This document shows positions 1 to 6,321 of a DNA stretch of 6,772 bases, in pieces; positions within the stretch are counted from its first letter, which is position 1; each line of letters opens with the position of its first letter. The DNA lies in assembly GCA_938028175.1 (NCBI GenBank), contig CALJAE010000157.1, positions 1 through 6,772 on the forward strand, in the 5' to 3' direction. The translations under genes and the position numbers were made by a program. The DNA is from an uncultured Acidimicrobiales bacterium. Its GTDB lineage: Bacteria; Actinomycetota; Acidimicrobiia; Acidimicrobiales; SZUA-35. The notes below the pieces were generated by a model. It searched no databases and was not told the DNA's origin. It was given only the letters and a program-made list of their open reading frames with translations.

Positions 1-28
1 GCTAGGTGTGAGTAGAATGAGGTCTGTT

Positions 29-35
29 GAGGGAG
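29..35 (+). promoter_or_regulatory. Ribosome-binding site of the ABC ATPase gene
   Basis: GAGGGAG lies seven bases before the ATG at 43. It is a strong purine-rich Shine-Dalgarno match at normal spacing and supports that ATG as the start. Confidence 0.75.
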
Positions 36-42
36 TACTAAT

Positions 43-810
43 ATGGATACCAAGACGGACTCTGTTGATGCAGAGGTCTCTAGCTCGAAGTTCGCCGCCC
101 AGGCAATAAACGCCAGCAAGATCTACGGCAAGGGTGAAACCGAAGTTAAAGCACTAGACAATGTTTCGGTAGATTTCGAACGTGGACGCTTCACAGCCGT
201 AATGGGCCCATCTGGTTCTGGTAAGTCAACGCTCATGCACACACTTGCCGGTCTAGATTCGCTAACCAGCGGTACGATTAAAATCGGTGATACCGACCTA
301 AGTAACCTGAGTGAAAAAGAACTGACGCTGATGCGCCGTGGCAAAGTCGGCTTTATCTTCCAGGCCTTCAACCTGCTACCAACTCTGACTGCGCAAGAGA
401 ACATAGATCTTCCGGCAAAACTGGGCGGCAAAGAACTTGAAACTGCTTGGTTAGATCGAGTGGTGGAAGCGGTCAACCTAGGAGATCGTTTAGATCATAA
501 ACCGGCTGAGCTTTCAGGTGGGCAACAGCAGAGAGTTGCAGTGGCAAGGGCGCTGGCATCGCAGCCTGACATAATCTTTGCTGATGAGCCAACTGGTAAT
601 CTGGACTCAATTACAGGTACTGAGATCCTTGATTTCATGAAGGTTGCAGTCACTGAACTTAACCAAACAATCGTCATGGTGACACACGATGCGGTGGCAG
701 CCAGCTACGCCGATGAAGTTCTGTTCCTGGCTGACGGCCAGATAGTAGACAAGTTGCAAGACCCAACTGCGGATTCAGTCCTTGACAAAATTCGCACCCT
801 TGGAAGATAG
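43..810 (+). CDS. ABC transporter ATP-binding protein, LolD/MacB/FtsE type
   Basis: This 255-residue cytoplasmic ATPase powers the permease encoded directly downstream. All nucleotide-binding motifs are visible: Walker A GPSGSGKST (residues 55-63), Q-loop Gln107 in FQAFNLLP, signature LSGGQQQR (157-164), Walker B IIFADE (177-182) with Glu182 as likely catalytic base, the D-loop after GNLD (185-188), and switch His215. The short FNLLP..TA.EN stretch after the Q-loop and the ADEPTGNLD string are typical of the MacB/LolD/FtsE group, whose members drive mechanotransmission through FtsX-like permeases rather than classical import. The length fits the family, with about 16 extra polar residues at the N-terminus before the fold begins. 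The ATG at 43 has a good ribosome-binding site. The stop is eight bases before the permease start, so the two are almost certainly co-transcribed. The substrate cannot be told from sequence; lipoprotein, peptide or drug export, or an envelope-control role, are all possible. Confidence 0.95.
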   Translation: MDTKTDSVDAEVSSSKFAAQAINASKIYGKGETEVKALDNVSVDFERGRFTAVMGPSGSGKSTLMHTLAGLDSLTSGTIKIGDTDLSNLSEKELTLMRRGKVGFIFQAFNLLPTLTAQENIDLPAKLGGKELETAWLDRVVEAVNLGDRLDHKPAELSGGQQQRVAVARALASQPDIIFADEPTGNLDSITGTEILDFMKVAVTELNQTIVMVTHDAVAASYADEVLFLADGQIVDKLQDPTADSVLDKIRTLGR

Positions 811-814
811 GTAG
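809..814 (+). promoter_or_regulatory. Weak ribosome-binding site of the permease gene
   Basis: AGGTAG spans the ATPase stop codon and lies just before the TTG at 819. It is a poor Shine-Dalgarno match, so re-initiation by ribosomes finishing the ATPase gene probably matters more. A GGAAG at 802-806 is a second candidate but sits 12 bases from the start. Confidence 0.4.
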
Positions 815-818
815 ACAG

Positions 819-3800
819 TTGTTATTTCGTCTAGCTTTCAAAAATCTGGTACAGCGCCCGATTCGTTACATTCTTACAGGCATTGCGGTATTAGTCGGTG
901 TCTCTTCGGTAGTGGCCGTATTTACATTTGCAGCTGGCCTTGTAGAGACATTTGACCGACTATCAGGTGACATCGAAAGTGGCTTTGACGCTGAGGTGCG
1001 TAGCATTTCAGCGCTAGGGCCAAATGTGGATGCACCTCCCGTGGAGCCTGAGCTAGTTGAAGAAATCGAGGCACTTGATTTTGTACAGGTGGTTCAGCCC
1101 ATAGTTATTGGCTTTGGTGTTGTGGCAATCGATGATGAAGGAAATGAGATATTCACTCAGGGTGGAGCGCCAAATATAGGATCAAACTGGGAGACCGAGC
1201 TCCTAGAACCAAGAAACTTTATTGTTGAAGGTAGGGAGCCTCAGGCAGACAATGAGTTCGTGATCGACGTCGATGGTTTTGATGCTGGGGTCTTCGAAGT
1301 TGGCGAGACCTATGACGTTGTTAGTCGTGGGAGCGTACGAGAGTTCGAATTGGTAGGGACCTTTAATTTTGGTGATGAAGAACAAAACAGGGCCGTTGGC
1401 GCCATTCTTATCGCTTTCACAGATAATGCTGCATTTGAGTTTGTCAACGGGTCGGTTGGTTTCGATTCAATCCAAGTCACAGGTGACGGTGTTGATTCAG
1501 ATGAAGAATTAGTTCGGTTGATATCAGATGCGATTGATGCTGATGATAACCGACTAGAGGTACTGACCCGAGAAGAAAAGGTCGAAGAAACGCAAGATGG
1601 ATTCGGAGTAATTACTTCGATATTTTCTACGGTACTTATCGTGTTTGCATTCTTTATTCTCTTTGTCAGCATCTTCGTAATTTACAATGTTTTCAGCATC
1701 ACATTGGCTCAAAGGATTCGCGAACTGAGTTTGCTGCGATCCATTGGATCGAGCGGTCGACAGATTACCAATATGATGCTTGGTGAAGCAGTCGTGATGG
1801 GTATCGTGGCCACACTTATTGGTTTGCCTTCTGGACTAGGTCTCGCATGGTTGCTTCGAAAAGGTCTGGCACAAGCAAACTTTCCAAGCGATATTCCGTT
1901 AGAACTAAGCGCTGTAACGATCATTGTGGCCGTATTTGTGGGAATTTTCGTCACCCTTGTTGCTGCCTCGGTGCCAGCAATTAAGGCTCGCCAAATTACT
2001 CCAATCGATGGTTTAAGTGACAATCCAGAAGTTGAACGTGAATTTGTTTCTAGTTTTGGGCTCGCCGCATCTGGTATTGCCATCTCTATCTTGTCGATTG
2101 GCGGCATGGTTATTGCCAATAATTGGTTGGTATACCTGGGTGCTTCAGCAGCCGCCGCAATCGGCTTTGCTGTCTTTCTATTTAAGAACACAGCGTTTAC
2201 GAAGAATTACTTTGGTATCGGCTTCTTTTTGTTTGGAGTTGGTTTATTCGTTGCCGGATTAGTTGCGAGTCTGGATGTGGCATCGACTTTCGCTTTAATA
2301 GGCGCAGGCTCCGTGGTTGGCCTTATAGGTGCTAGTCAAGCGAGTGCAGCGCTCGCTGAGATCGTAGCGAAAGTTGTTGGAAGTAAAGTTGGGGCTATTT
2401 TGCTTCTGTTGCTTGGAGTTGCGTTGGCATTGTTTGCACCAGGAATTGGATACCTGTTAGCTACCAATGACGTAACAGTTGGTCTTTGGATATTTGGTAT
2501 TGTTGGGATCTTAGTATTGGCGCTGGCTGCGTATCTAGTACTTCGCACAGCCATAGCTGCCTTTGGAATTTCTGGGAAGTTGGGCAAACTAAACGCCGCC
2601 AGGAACACACAACGAACAGCTACCACTGCTACCGCCCTTATGATTGGTGTCACTCTAATTACGACTGTTGGGGTGATTGGGGAGTCGATTAGACAGTCAG
2701 TTAACGAGGCCCTTAGTTCTACGTTTCAGGCGGATCTATTCGTTGGGCCCGAAACGCAGGATCCTTCCTCTGCAGCGCTGTCAGTAGATTTGATCCCTCA
2801 GATCGGCGAGCTAGAAGGGGTCGCAAGTGCCGAGAGCTGGCGCGGCGTCGGTATCACTAACATCCATCCAGTCGGAGATACTGATGTGCAAGAACAGCTT
2901 TTGCGCTTAGACGATACCGAGGAGCTAATTTCGGCAGCTGCCGAGGGCGGTGAAGTTCTGTTCCAACTCGAAGAAGAATTCGGAGTTGATATACAAGGTA
3001 GTGGGATGACTGGTGTTTCTGCCGAGATTCTGGACAGCCACGTGGACTTGCAATTCACTGTTAGAGATACAGAGATCGAAAATAACGAAGAGTTAGAGCC
3101 AGTCTTTATCACCGAGGATGAAGCTATAGAGTTTGGCTATGAAGTTGGAGATAGCTACTTCGTGATTGTGGGCGTTACTCCAGTGGAGTTCACAGTTGCC
3201 GGTTTCTTCACAGAAGAATTCTTACTCAGCGGAACACCAGTTATCTTGTTGAGGTCATGGGATATCGAAGTAGGCGATGTAACGCCTTTCCCAAATATTG
3301 ACCAGTTTGGAAGCATCGTCATAGATTCAGATGCCGACTTCACGCTGTTCGACCTTCGAGAGCGACTAGATGAAGAAGCATTTGAGCAGTTCATAGTTGA
3401 TAACCCTCGACCAGAGCTGTCTTTAATAACTACTGAAGTAGTGAAGGCTGATGTCGCAGCGATTCTTGACGAACAAGCACCGACGAACAGAGTGCAAACC
3501 AGGGTTGAAATTGCACAGGAAGCCTCAGATCAAATTAACCAGGTGCTACTTGTTATCAACATGTTGTTAATTCTGGCTGGCTTCATCGCTTTATTGTCTA
3601 TTGCGATTGCATTGTCGCTATCGGTATTCGAAAGGACTCGAGAGATTGGCGTCATGAGGTCGATTGGTACCACACGTCCGAGTCTTCGCCGCACAATACG
3701 TTGGGAAGGGGCGATCATCGCTGTGTTCGGAGCTCTCGTAGGCGTAGCTCTTGGATTACTAATTGGCGTTGCAGCTGCCTCGAAGATACCAGAAGAGCTT

Positions 3801-3938
3801 GTCTCTATCGTGGCGATTCCATGGCCAGCGGTTATCGGATTGGTGATTCTGGCGATGCTTGCTGGTCTAATTGCTGCTGTGTTACCTGCGTGGCGTGCTG
3901 GTCGAATGAATGTTCTTGAGGCGATATCTCATAATTAG
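819..3938 (+). CDS. Two-lobed FtsX/MacB-type ABC transporter permease, enlarged
   Basis: This 1039-residue membrane protein is the partner of the ATPase just upstream. Two FtsX-type lobes are visible. Lobe one has a first membrane helix at about 14-38, an extracytoplasmic domain to about 264, and helices near 265-292, 321-348 and 363-388. Lobe two has a helix near 603-623, a second extracytoplasmic domain to about 900, and helices near 906-934, 966-988 and 1002-1025. Each lobe carries the coupling-helix motif of the family: RIRELSLLRSIG from 299 and RTREIGVMRSIG from 939. Between the lobes (about 412-576) lie roughly six further hydrophobic segments, giving about 14 in all; typical two-lobe actinobacterial relatives are near 800-860 residues with about ten or fewer (from memory). 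Both outer domains are rich in Asp and Glu. The start is TTG at 819: an in-frame TGA at 783-785 and no start codon between rule out a longer form, and the protein opens as MLFRLAFKNL, normal for the family. The ribosome-binding site is weak (AGG at 809-811), so translation is probably coupled to the ATPase gene. The last 107 bp overlap the convergent prsW-like gene. Confidence 0.93.
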   Translation: MLFRLAFKNLVQRPIRYILTGIAVLVGVSSVVAVFTFAAGLVETFDRLSGDIESGFDAEVRSISALGPNVDAPPVEPELVEEIEALDFVQVVQPIVIGFGVVAIDDEGNEIFTQGGAPNIGSNWETELLEPRNFIVEGREPQADNEFVIDVDGFDAGVFEVGETYDVVSRGSVREFELVGTFNFGDEEQNRAVGAILIAFTDNAAFEFVNGSVGFDSIQVTGDGVDSDEELVRLISDAIDADDNRLEVLTREEKVEETQDGFGVITSIFSTVLIVFAFFILFVSIFVIYNVFSITLAQRIRELSLLRSIGSSGRQITNMMLGEAVVMGIVATLIGLPSGLGLAWLLRKGLAQANFPSDIPLELSAVTIIVAVFVGIFVTLVAASVPAIKARQITPIDGLSDNPEVEREFVSSFGLAASGIAISILSIGGMVIANNWLVYLGASAAAAIGFAVFLFKNTAFTKNYFGIGFFLFGVGLFVAGLVASLDVASTFALIGAGSVVGLIGASQASAALAEIVAKVVGSKVGAILLLLLGVALALFAPGIGYLLATNDVTVGLWIFGIVGILVLALAAYLVLRTAIAAFGISGKLGKLNAARNTQRTATTATALMIGVTLITTVGVIGESIRQSVNEALSSTFQADLFVGPETQDPSSAALSVDLIPQIGELEGVASAESWRGVGITNIHPVGDTDVQEQLLRLDDTEELISAAAEGGEVLFQLEEEFGVDIQGSGMTGVSAEILDSHVDLQFTVRDTEIENNEELEPVFITEDEAIEFGYEVGDSYFVIVGVTPVEFTVAGFFTEEFLLSGTPVILLRSWDIEVGDVTPFPNIDQFGSIVIDSDADFTLFDLRERLDEEAFEQFIVDNPRPELSLITTEVVKADVAAILDEQAPTNRVQTRVEIAQEASDQINQVLLVINMLLILAGFIALLSIAIALSLSVFERTREIGVMRSIGTTRPSLRRTIRWEGAIIAVFGALVGVALGLLIGVAAASKIPEELVSIVAIPWPAVIGLVILAMLAGLIAAVLPAWRAGRMNVLEAISHN

Positions 3939-5388
3939 ACACAAAGCTCGAGTGGTACTCAACTGTTGGAGTTAGTTGTCCGTTTGAAATCTCGGCGGGA
4001 TCTATTTGCGGTTCGAGAGCAGGTGTGTTCCAGTCTGCGCTTAAGCCTGGGATTCTTTCTTCTGGCAGCTGGATTATGTTTCTATCAATAGCGGCATTTA
4101 GCTCTTGGACTAGTTCCAATTCGTTAGGCCTATCCGGGTGAACCTCTGGGCCAAGTATCTGATAGTGCTCTTGGATTTGGCCGAGTCTCGTAAGCGTAGT
4201 TACTATCTCATTTAGTGACCGTTTTTGTGATCCTGTTTGTAAAGATCGTAGAGCCTTTACATCGTGCCAGTTAGTTAAGAAGGGCTGCAAATTAGTAGGT
4301 AGACGATAGTTTCTCGCTAGCCAACTGAGCCCACGATTGAAGTTGGCAACAGACTTACCCTTTGTAGATATCGTCATCGTTAGATAGATAATGACTGCCG
4401 TTATAAAGCCCATAAAGACAATTCCAATAAACGCTTCGCCAATTTGAGTCTGTGTCGGTACAAAACTGCTCTCTAGCTGCACGCTATACCAAAGCGATCC
4501 ATTCCAGCTTGCGTGAATAGCCATAGCCAGTAACCAGCCCCACCAAGAGTTAATGAGTGGCTTATTCTCTGAAATTGCTTTACCTAAGGCATACCCAATA
4601 GGTGCGGTTGCAACGGTATGTACAAAGAACGTTAGGTTACGTACCAGTGAAACCTGTAGTGCAGCTGAATTTGCGTCGCCTGAAAATAGTCCTGTGTCTA
4701 GTACATCGAACGGGGCGCTAATAAACACAACGTTCTCTATTACTGTGAACCCTGCAGCAGCCCAGCCAGCTGCAATCATGCCATCAAGTGGGGAATCTAT
4801 AGATCTGAACCTCTTAATAGCGTAAACGACGGCTAGGCCCTTCATTATCTCTTCACCGATTGGGGCGCTCAGTACCAACGGAATGAATTCATCAGCGATG
4901 TCACCGACAAAGAAGGTTAGTCCTGAGTTGACGCTCCCAGCGATAAGTACTGCGACTGCTCCACCCCAAAGCAGGCTATGAAAGTGGTAGGGGAGAAAGT
5001 CAGGCTTGAGCGATCCGAGCCAAAGTAAGTAAGGAAGTAGAAGTAACAGCGGGAAGAAGCCAAGCACAATCAGCTGAGCCTGGAAGAATAGAAAAGCTGT
5101 CGATAGCGCCACGATTGGAACACAGACGGCAACAGGAATGCTGACAGCTCTTGAGAAAAATGACTCCCGCTTCGAGACAGGCGGCGTAAACGTTTGAGAG
5201 CCATAACCAAACGCGGCATGTTGTCTTACAGATGGCGCAAACTCTGGCGTTGGGGAACTGTATACAGATCCTTGTGAAGGCGAGGTAGTTGGAGGCGCTG
5301 TCGGAGGGTTAACGGGTGGCGCGAAACTAGGCTGCGTTACGAATCGGCCTTGAGCAGGCCCCGCCGGCGGTTGTTCCCCCTGATACAC
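3832..5388 (-). CDS. PrsW-family glutamic-type intramembrane protease
   Basis: This 518-residue membrane protein belongs to the PrsW family, related to the CPBP/Rce1 intramembrane proteases. The family signature is complete: Glu179-Glu180 and Lys183 in GEEIMKG, FTVIEN (214-219), His257 in FFVHTVA, and HASWN (292-296). The paired Glu and the two His are the presumed catalytic or metal-binding residues. About eight membrane segments are visible between residues 82 and 340. Bacillus PrsW cuts the anti-sigma factor RsiW and Clostridioides PrsW cuts RsiT; the substrate here is unknown and no anti-sigma gene is in the window. The protein is far longer than the roughly 220-residue Bacillus enzyme. 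Residues 1-80 are a Pro/Gln/Ser-rich, probably disordered cytoplasmic tail, and 341-518 are a soluble C-terminal region I do not recognise, ending in a Gln-rich stretch. The start is GTG at 5388: no other usual start codon lies between it and the upstream in-frame TAA at 5440-5442, and the next one downstream falls inside the first membrane segment. There is no clear ribosome-binding site. The 3' end overlaps the convergent permease gene. Confidence 0.92.
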   Translation of the reverse strand: MYQGEQPPAGPAQGRFVTQPSFAPPVNPPTAPPTTSPSQGSVYSSPTPEFAPSVRQHAAFGYGSQTFTPPVSKRESFFSRAVSIPVAVCVPIVALSTAFLFFQAQLIVLGFFPLLLLLPYLLWLGSLKPDFLPYHFHSLLWGGAVAVLIAGSVNSGLTFFVGDIADEFIPLVLSAPIGEEIMKGLAVVYAIKRFRSIDSPLDGMIAAGWAAAGFTVIENVVFISAPFDVLDTGLFSGDANSAALQVSLVRNLTFFVHTVATAPIGYALGKAISENKPLINSWWGWLLAMAIHASWNGSLWYSVQLESSFVPTQTQIGEAFIGIVFMGFITAVIIYLTMTISTKGKSVANFNRGLSWLARNYRLPTNLQPFLTNWHDVKALRSLQTGSQKRSLNEIVTTLTRLGQIQEHYQILGPEVHPDRPNELELVQELNAAIDRNIIQLPEERIPGLSADWNTPALEPQIDPAEISNGQLTPTVEYHSSFVSNYEISPQEHSFDQHATQVTQQQLDQQASPESPIR

Positions 5389-5403
5389 AACGTAGGTGTC
5401 GGC

Positions 5404-5409
5404 ATTAAA
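5404..5409 (-). promoter_or_regulatory. Candidate -10 element for the prsW-like gene
   Basis: On the minus strand this reads TTTAAT, one base from the TATAAT consensus, 15 bases before the GTG start. A transcript from it would have a leader of only about nine bases, which would fit the lack of a ribosome-binding site (near-leaderless translation is common in actinobacteria). No convincing -35 box is visible 16-18 bases upstream. Confidence 0.3.
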
Positions 5410-5440
5410 CCACCCGCCCCTTAATAAATGGCTATTCTCT

Positions 5441-5446
5441 TATATA
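5441..5446 (+). promoter_or_regulatory. Candidate -10 element for the serB-serA operon
   Basis: TATATA lies 24 bases before the preferred serB start at 5471. Transcription would begin near 5453, leaving a leader of about 18 bases that just includes the AGGAG ribosome-binding site. No good -35 box is seen, so this is a weak call. It would lie inside the coding region if the upstream GTG at 5396 were used, which is one reason to doubt that start. Confidence 0.35.
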
Positions 5447-5459
5447 GAGTCCTCGAACC

Positions 5460-5464
5460 AGGAG
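5460..5464 (+). promoter_or_regulatory. Ribosome-binding site that decides the serB start
   Basis: AGGAG sits six bases before the GTG at 5471, a strong Shine-Dalgarno match at ideal spacing. The upstream in-frame GTG at 5396 has nothing comparable before it. This site is the main reason for choosing the shorter protein. Confidence 0.7.
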
Positions 5465-5470
5465 TGCCCA

Positions 5471-6313
5471 GTGCGTTGGCGTAGTTTCAGAAATGTGATA
5501 TTCGACTGCGATTCGACTCTCGCATCCATCGAAGGAATCGACGAATTAGCGGCATTGTGCGGAAAAACAGAAGAGATCAAGGCGCTAACAGACCAAGCAA
5601 TGAATGGTTCGATCGACCTATCCGAAGTTTACGAAAAGCGAATGAAACTTCTCTCTCCGACTAAAGAGCAGATAGTCGCTCTGAAGCAGGCATATAAGAA
5701 CACAACTATCGAAGGTGTCAAACCACTCTTGGCGATGCTGGATCAAATAGATATCAACCGATTTATAGTTTCGGGTGGACTAGCTGACGCAGTAGAAGAG
5801 TATGGGTTGTGGCTGGGCTTCAGGCCCGAGTCTGTGTTTGCTGTTAAATCTAAGTACGACCCACTAGCTGGTTGCTGGTGGAAGGGGAACACAGACCAAT
5901 ATATGGTTTCCTCTTCACCGAGTCTCACCGCAACCGTTGGTAAAGGAAGCGTTGTTGAGAAACAGATATTGCCAGATTCTCCCGGGCGCAGCTGCTTGAT
6001 TGGTGATGGTTCGAGCGACTTGGCGGCGAAACCTTCTGTCGACATGTTCATCTGTTACACCGGAGTTGTGGATCGCCCAAGTGTCGCCGCAAAAGCCGAT
6101 GTTGTCGTCCCCGACTATGGCTGTCTTGCCGCAGTAGTACTGGGCCCAGAAACACTCGCTAGTTTTCTAGACGGAACCCATGGCGAGTTCGCCCGGACTA
6201 GTATCGCTAGTATCAGCCGCCACCGTGAAGACGAATCACTTCGGTTCGGAACCCCTGAACTAGAAGAGAAATTCTTCTCAGACTTCGAGCGGTTCTGTGT
6301 TTCGACTGTTTAA
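5471..6313 (+). CDS. serB: Phosphoserine phosphatase (HAD family)
   Basis: This 280-residue cytoplasmic enzyme should hydrolyse O-phosphoserine to L-serine, the last step of the phosphorylated serine pathway. HAD motifs are all present: FDCDST with nucleophile Asp12 and acid/base Asp14, motif II Ser101 in SGG, Lys158 in VGKGSVVEK, and motif III GDGSSD (178-183) for Mg2+ binding. The EGIDELA string (Glu21) and the Arg57 in YEKRMKLLSPT match the substrate-contact regions of phosphoserine phosphatases, and the whole layout resembles the human-type PSPH (IEGIDELA, AM.G, GDG..D then AD.FI). It lacks the N-terminal ACT domain found in some bacterial SerB proteins. About 55 residues after the usual end (from about residue 225) form an extra C-terminal tail of unknown role. 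The frame is also open upstream to a GTG at 5396 (305 residues), but the AGGAG at 5460-5464 favours GTG 5471, which places the nucleophile at residue 12 as is usual. serA follows after eight bases, so the two form an operon. Confidence 0.88.
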   Translation: MRWRSFRNVIFDCDSTLASIEGIDELAALCGKTEEIKALTDQAMNGSIDLSEVYEKRMKLLSPTKEQIVALKQAYKNTTIEGVKPLLAMLDQIDINRFIVSGGLADAVEEYGLWLGFRPESVFAVKSKYDPLAGCWWKGNTDQYMVSSSPSLTATVGKGSVVEKQILPDSPGRSCLIGDGSSDLAAKPSVDMFICYTGVVDRPSVAAKADVVVPDYGCLAAVVLGPETLASFLDGTHGEFARTSIASISRHREDESLRFGTPELEEKFFSDFERFCVSTV

Positions 6314-6316
6314 GGA
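6312..6316 (+). promoter_or_regulatory. Ribosome-binding site of serA, overlapping the serB stop
   Basis: AAGGA begins within the TAA stop of serB and lies five bases before the serA ATG at 6322. The overlap of stop codon and binding site suggests coupled translation of the two genes. Confidence 0.7.
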
Positions 6317-6321
6317 AAACA

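Noticed and set aside
36..42. TACTAAT before the ATPase start, considered as a -10 box
   Set aside because: It lies directly against the ATG, between it and a strong ribosome-binding site, so a promoter here would remove that site from the transcript.
2..108. Open frame at the left edge that could be the end of an upstream gene overlapping the ATPase gene
   Set aside because: It is too short and shows no recognisable residues; stops in the other two plus frames at 3-5 and 13-15 are equally good candidates for the end of a previous gene.
1709..2191. 160-codon open frame on the minus strand inside the permease gene
   Set aside because: It is antisense to a clearly conserved membrane domain, has a Ser/Thr/Pro/Ala-rich low-information composition and no family resemblance.
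3957..3972. Imperfect inverted repeat (ACTCAACTGTTGGAGT) just after the permease stop, considered as a terminator
   Set aside because: The stem is short with a bulge, no T-run follows on the plus strand, and it lies inside the prsW-like coding region.
4553..4825. 90-codon plus-strand frame opposite the prsW-like gene
   Set aside because: It lies antisense to the catalytic core of the PrsW protein and encodes nothing recognisable.
5396..5470. N-terminal extension of serB from GTG 5396
   Set aside because: There is no ribosome-binding site before it, the encoded 25 residues do not resemble the family, and a much better start lies at 5471.
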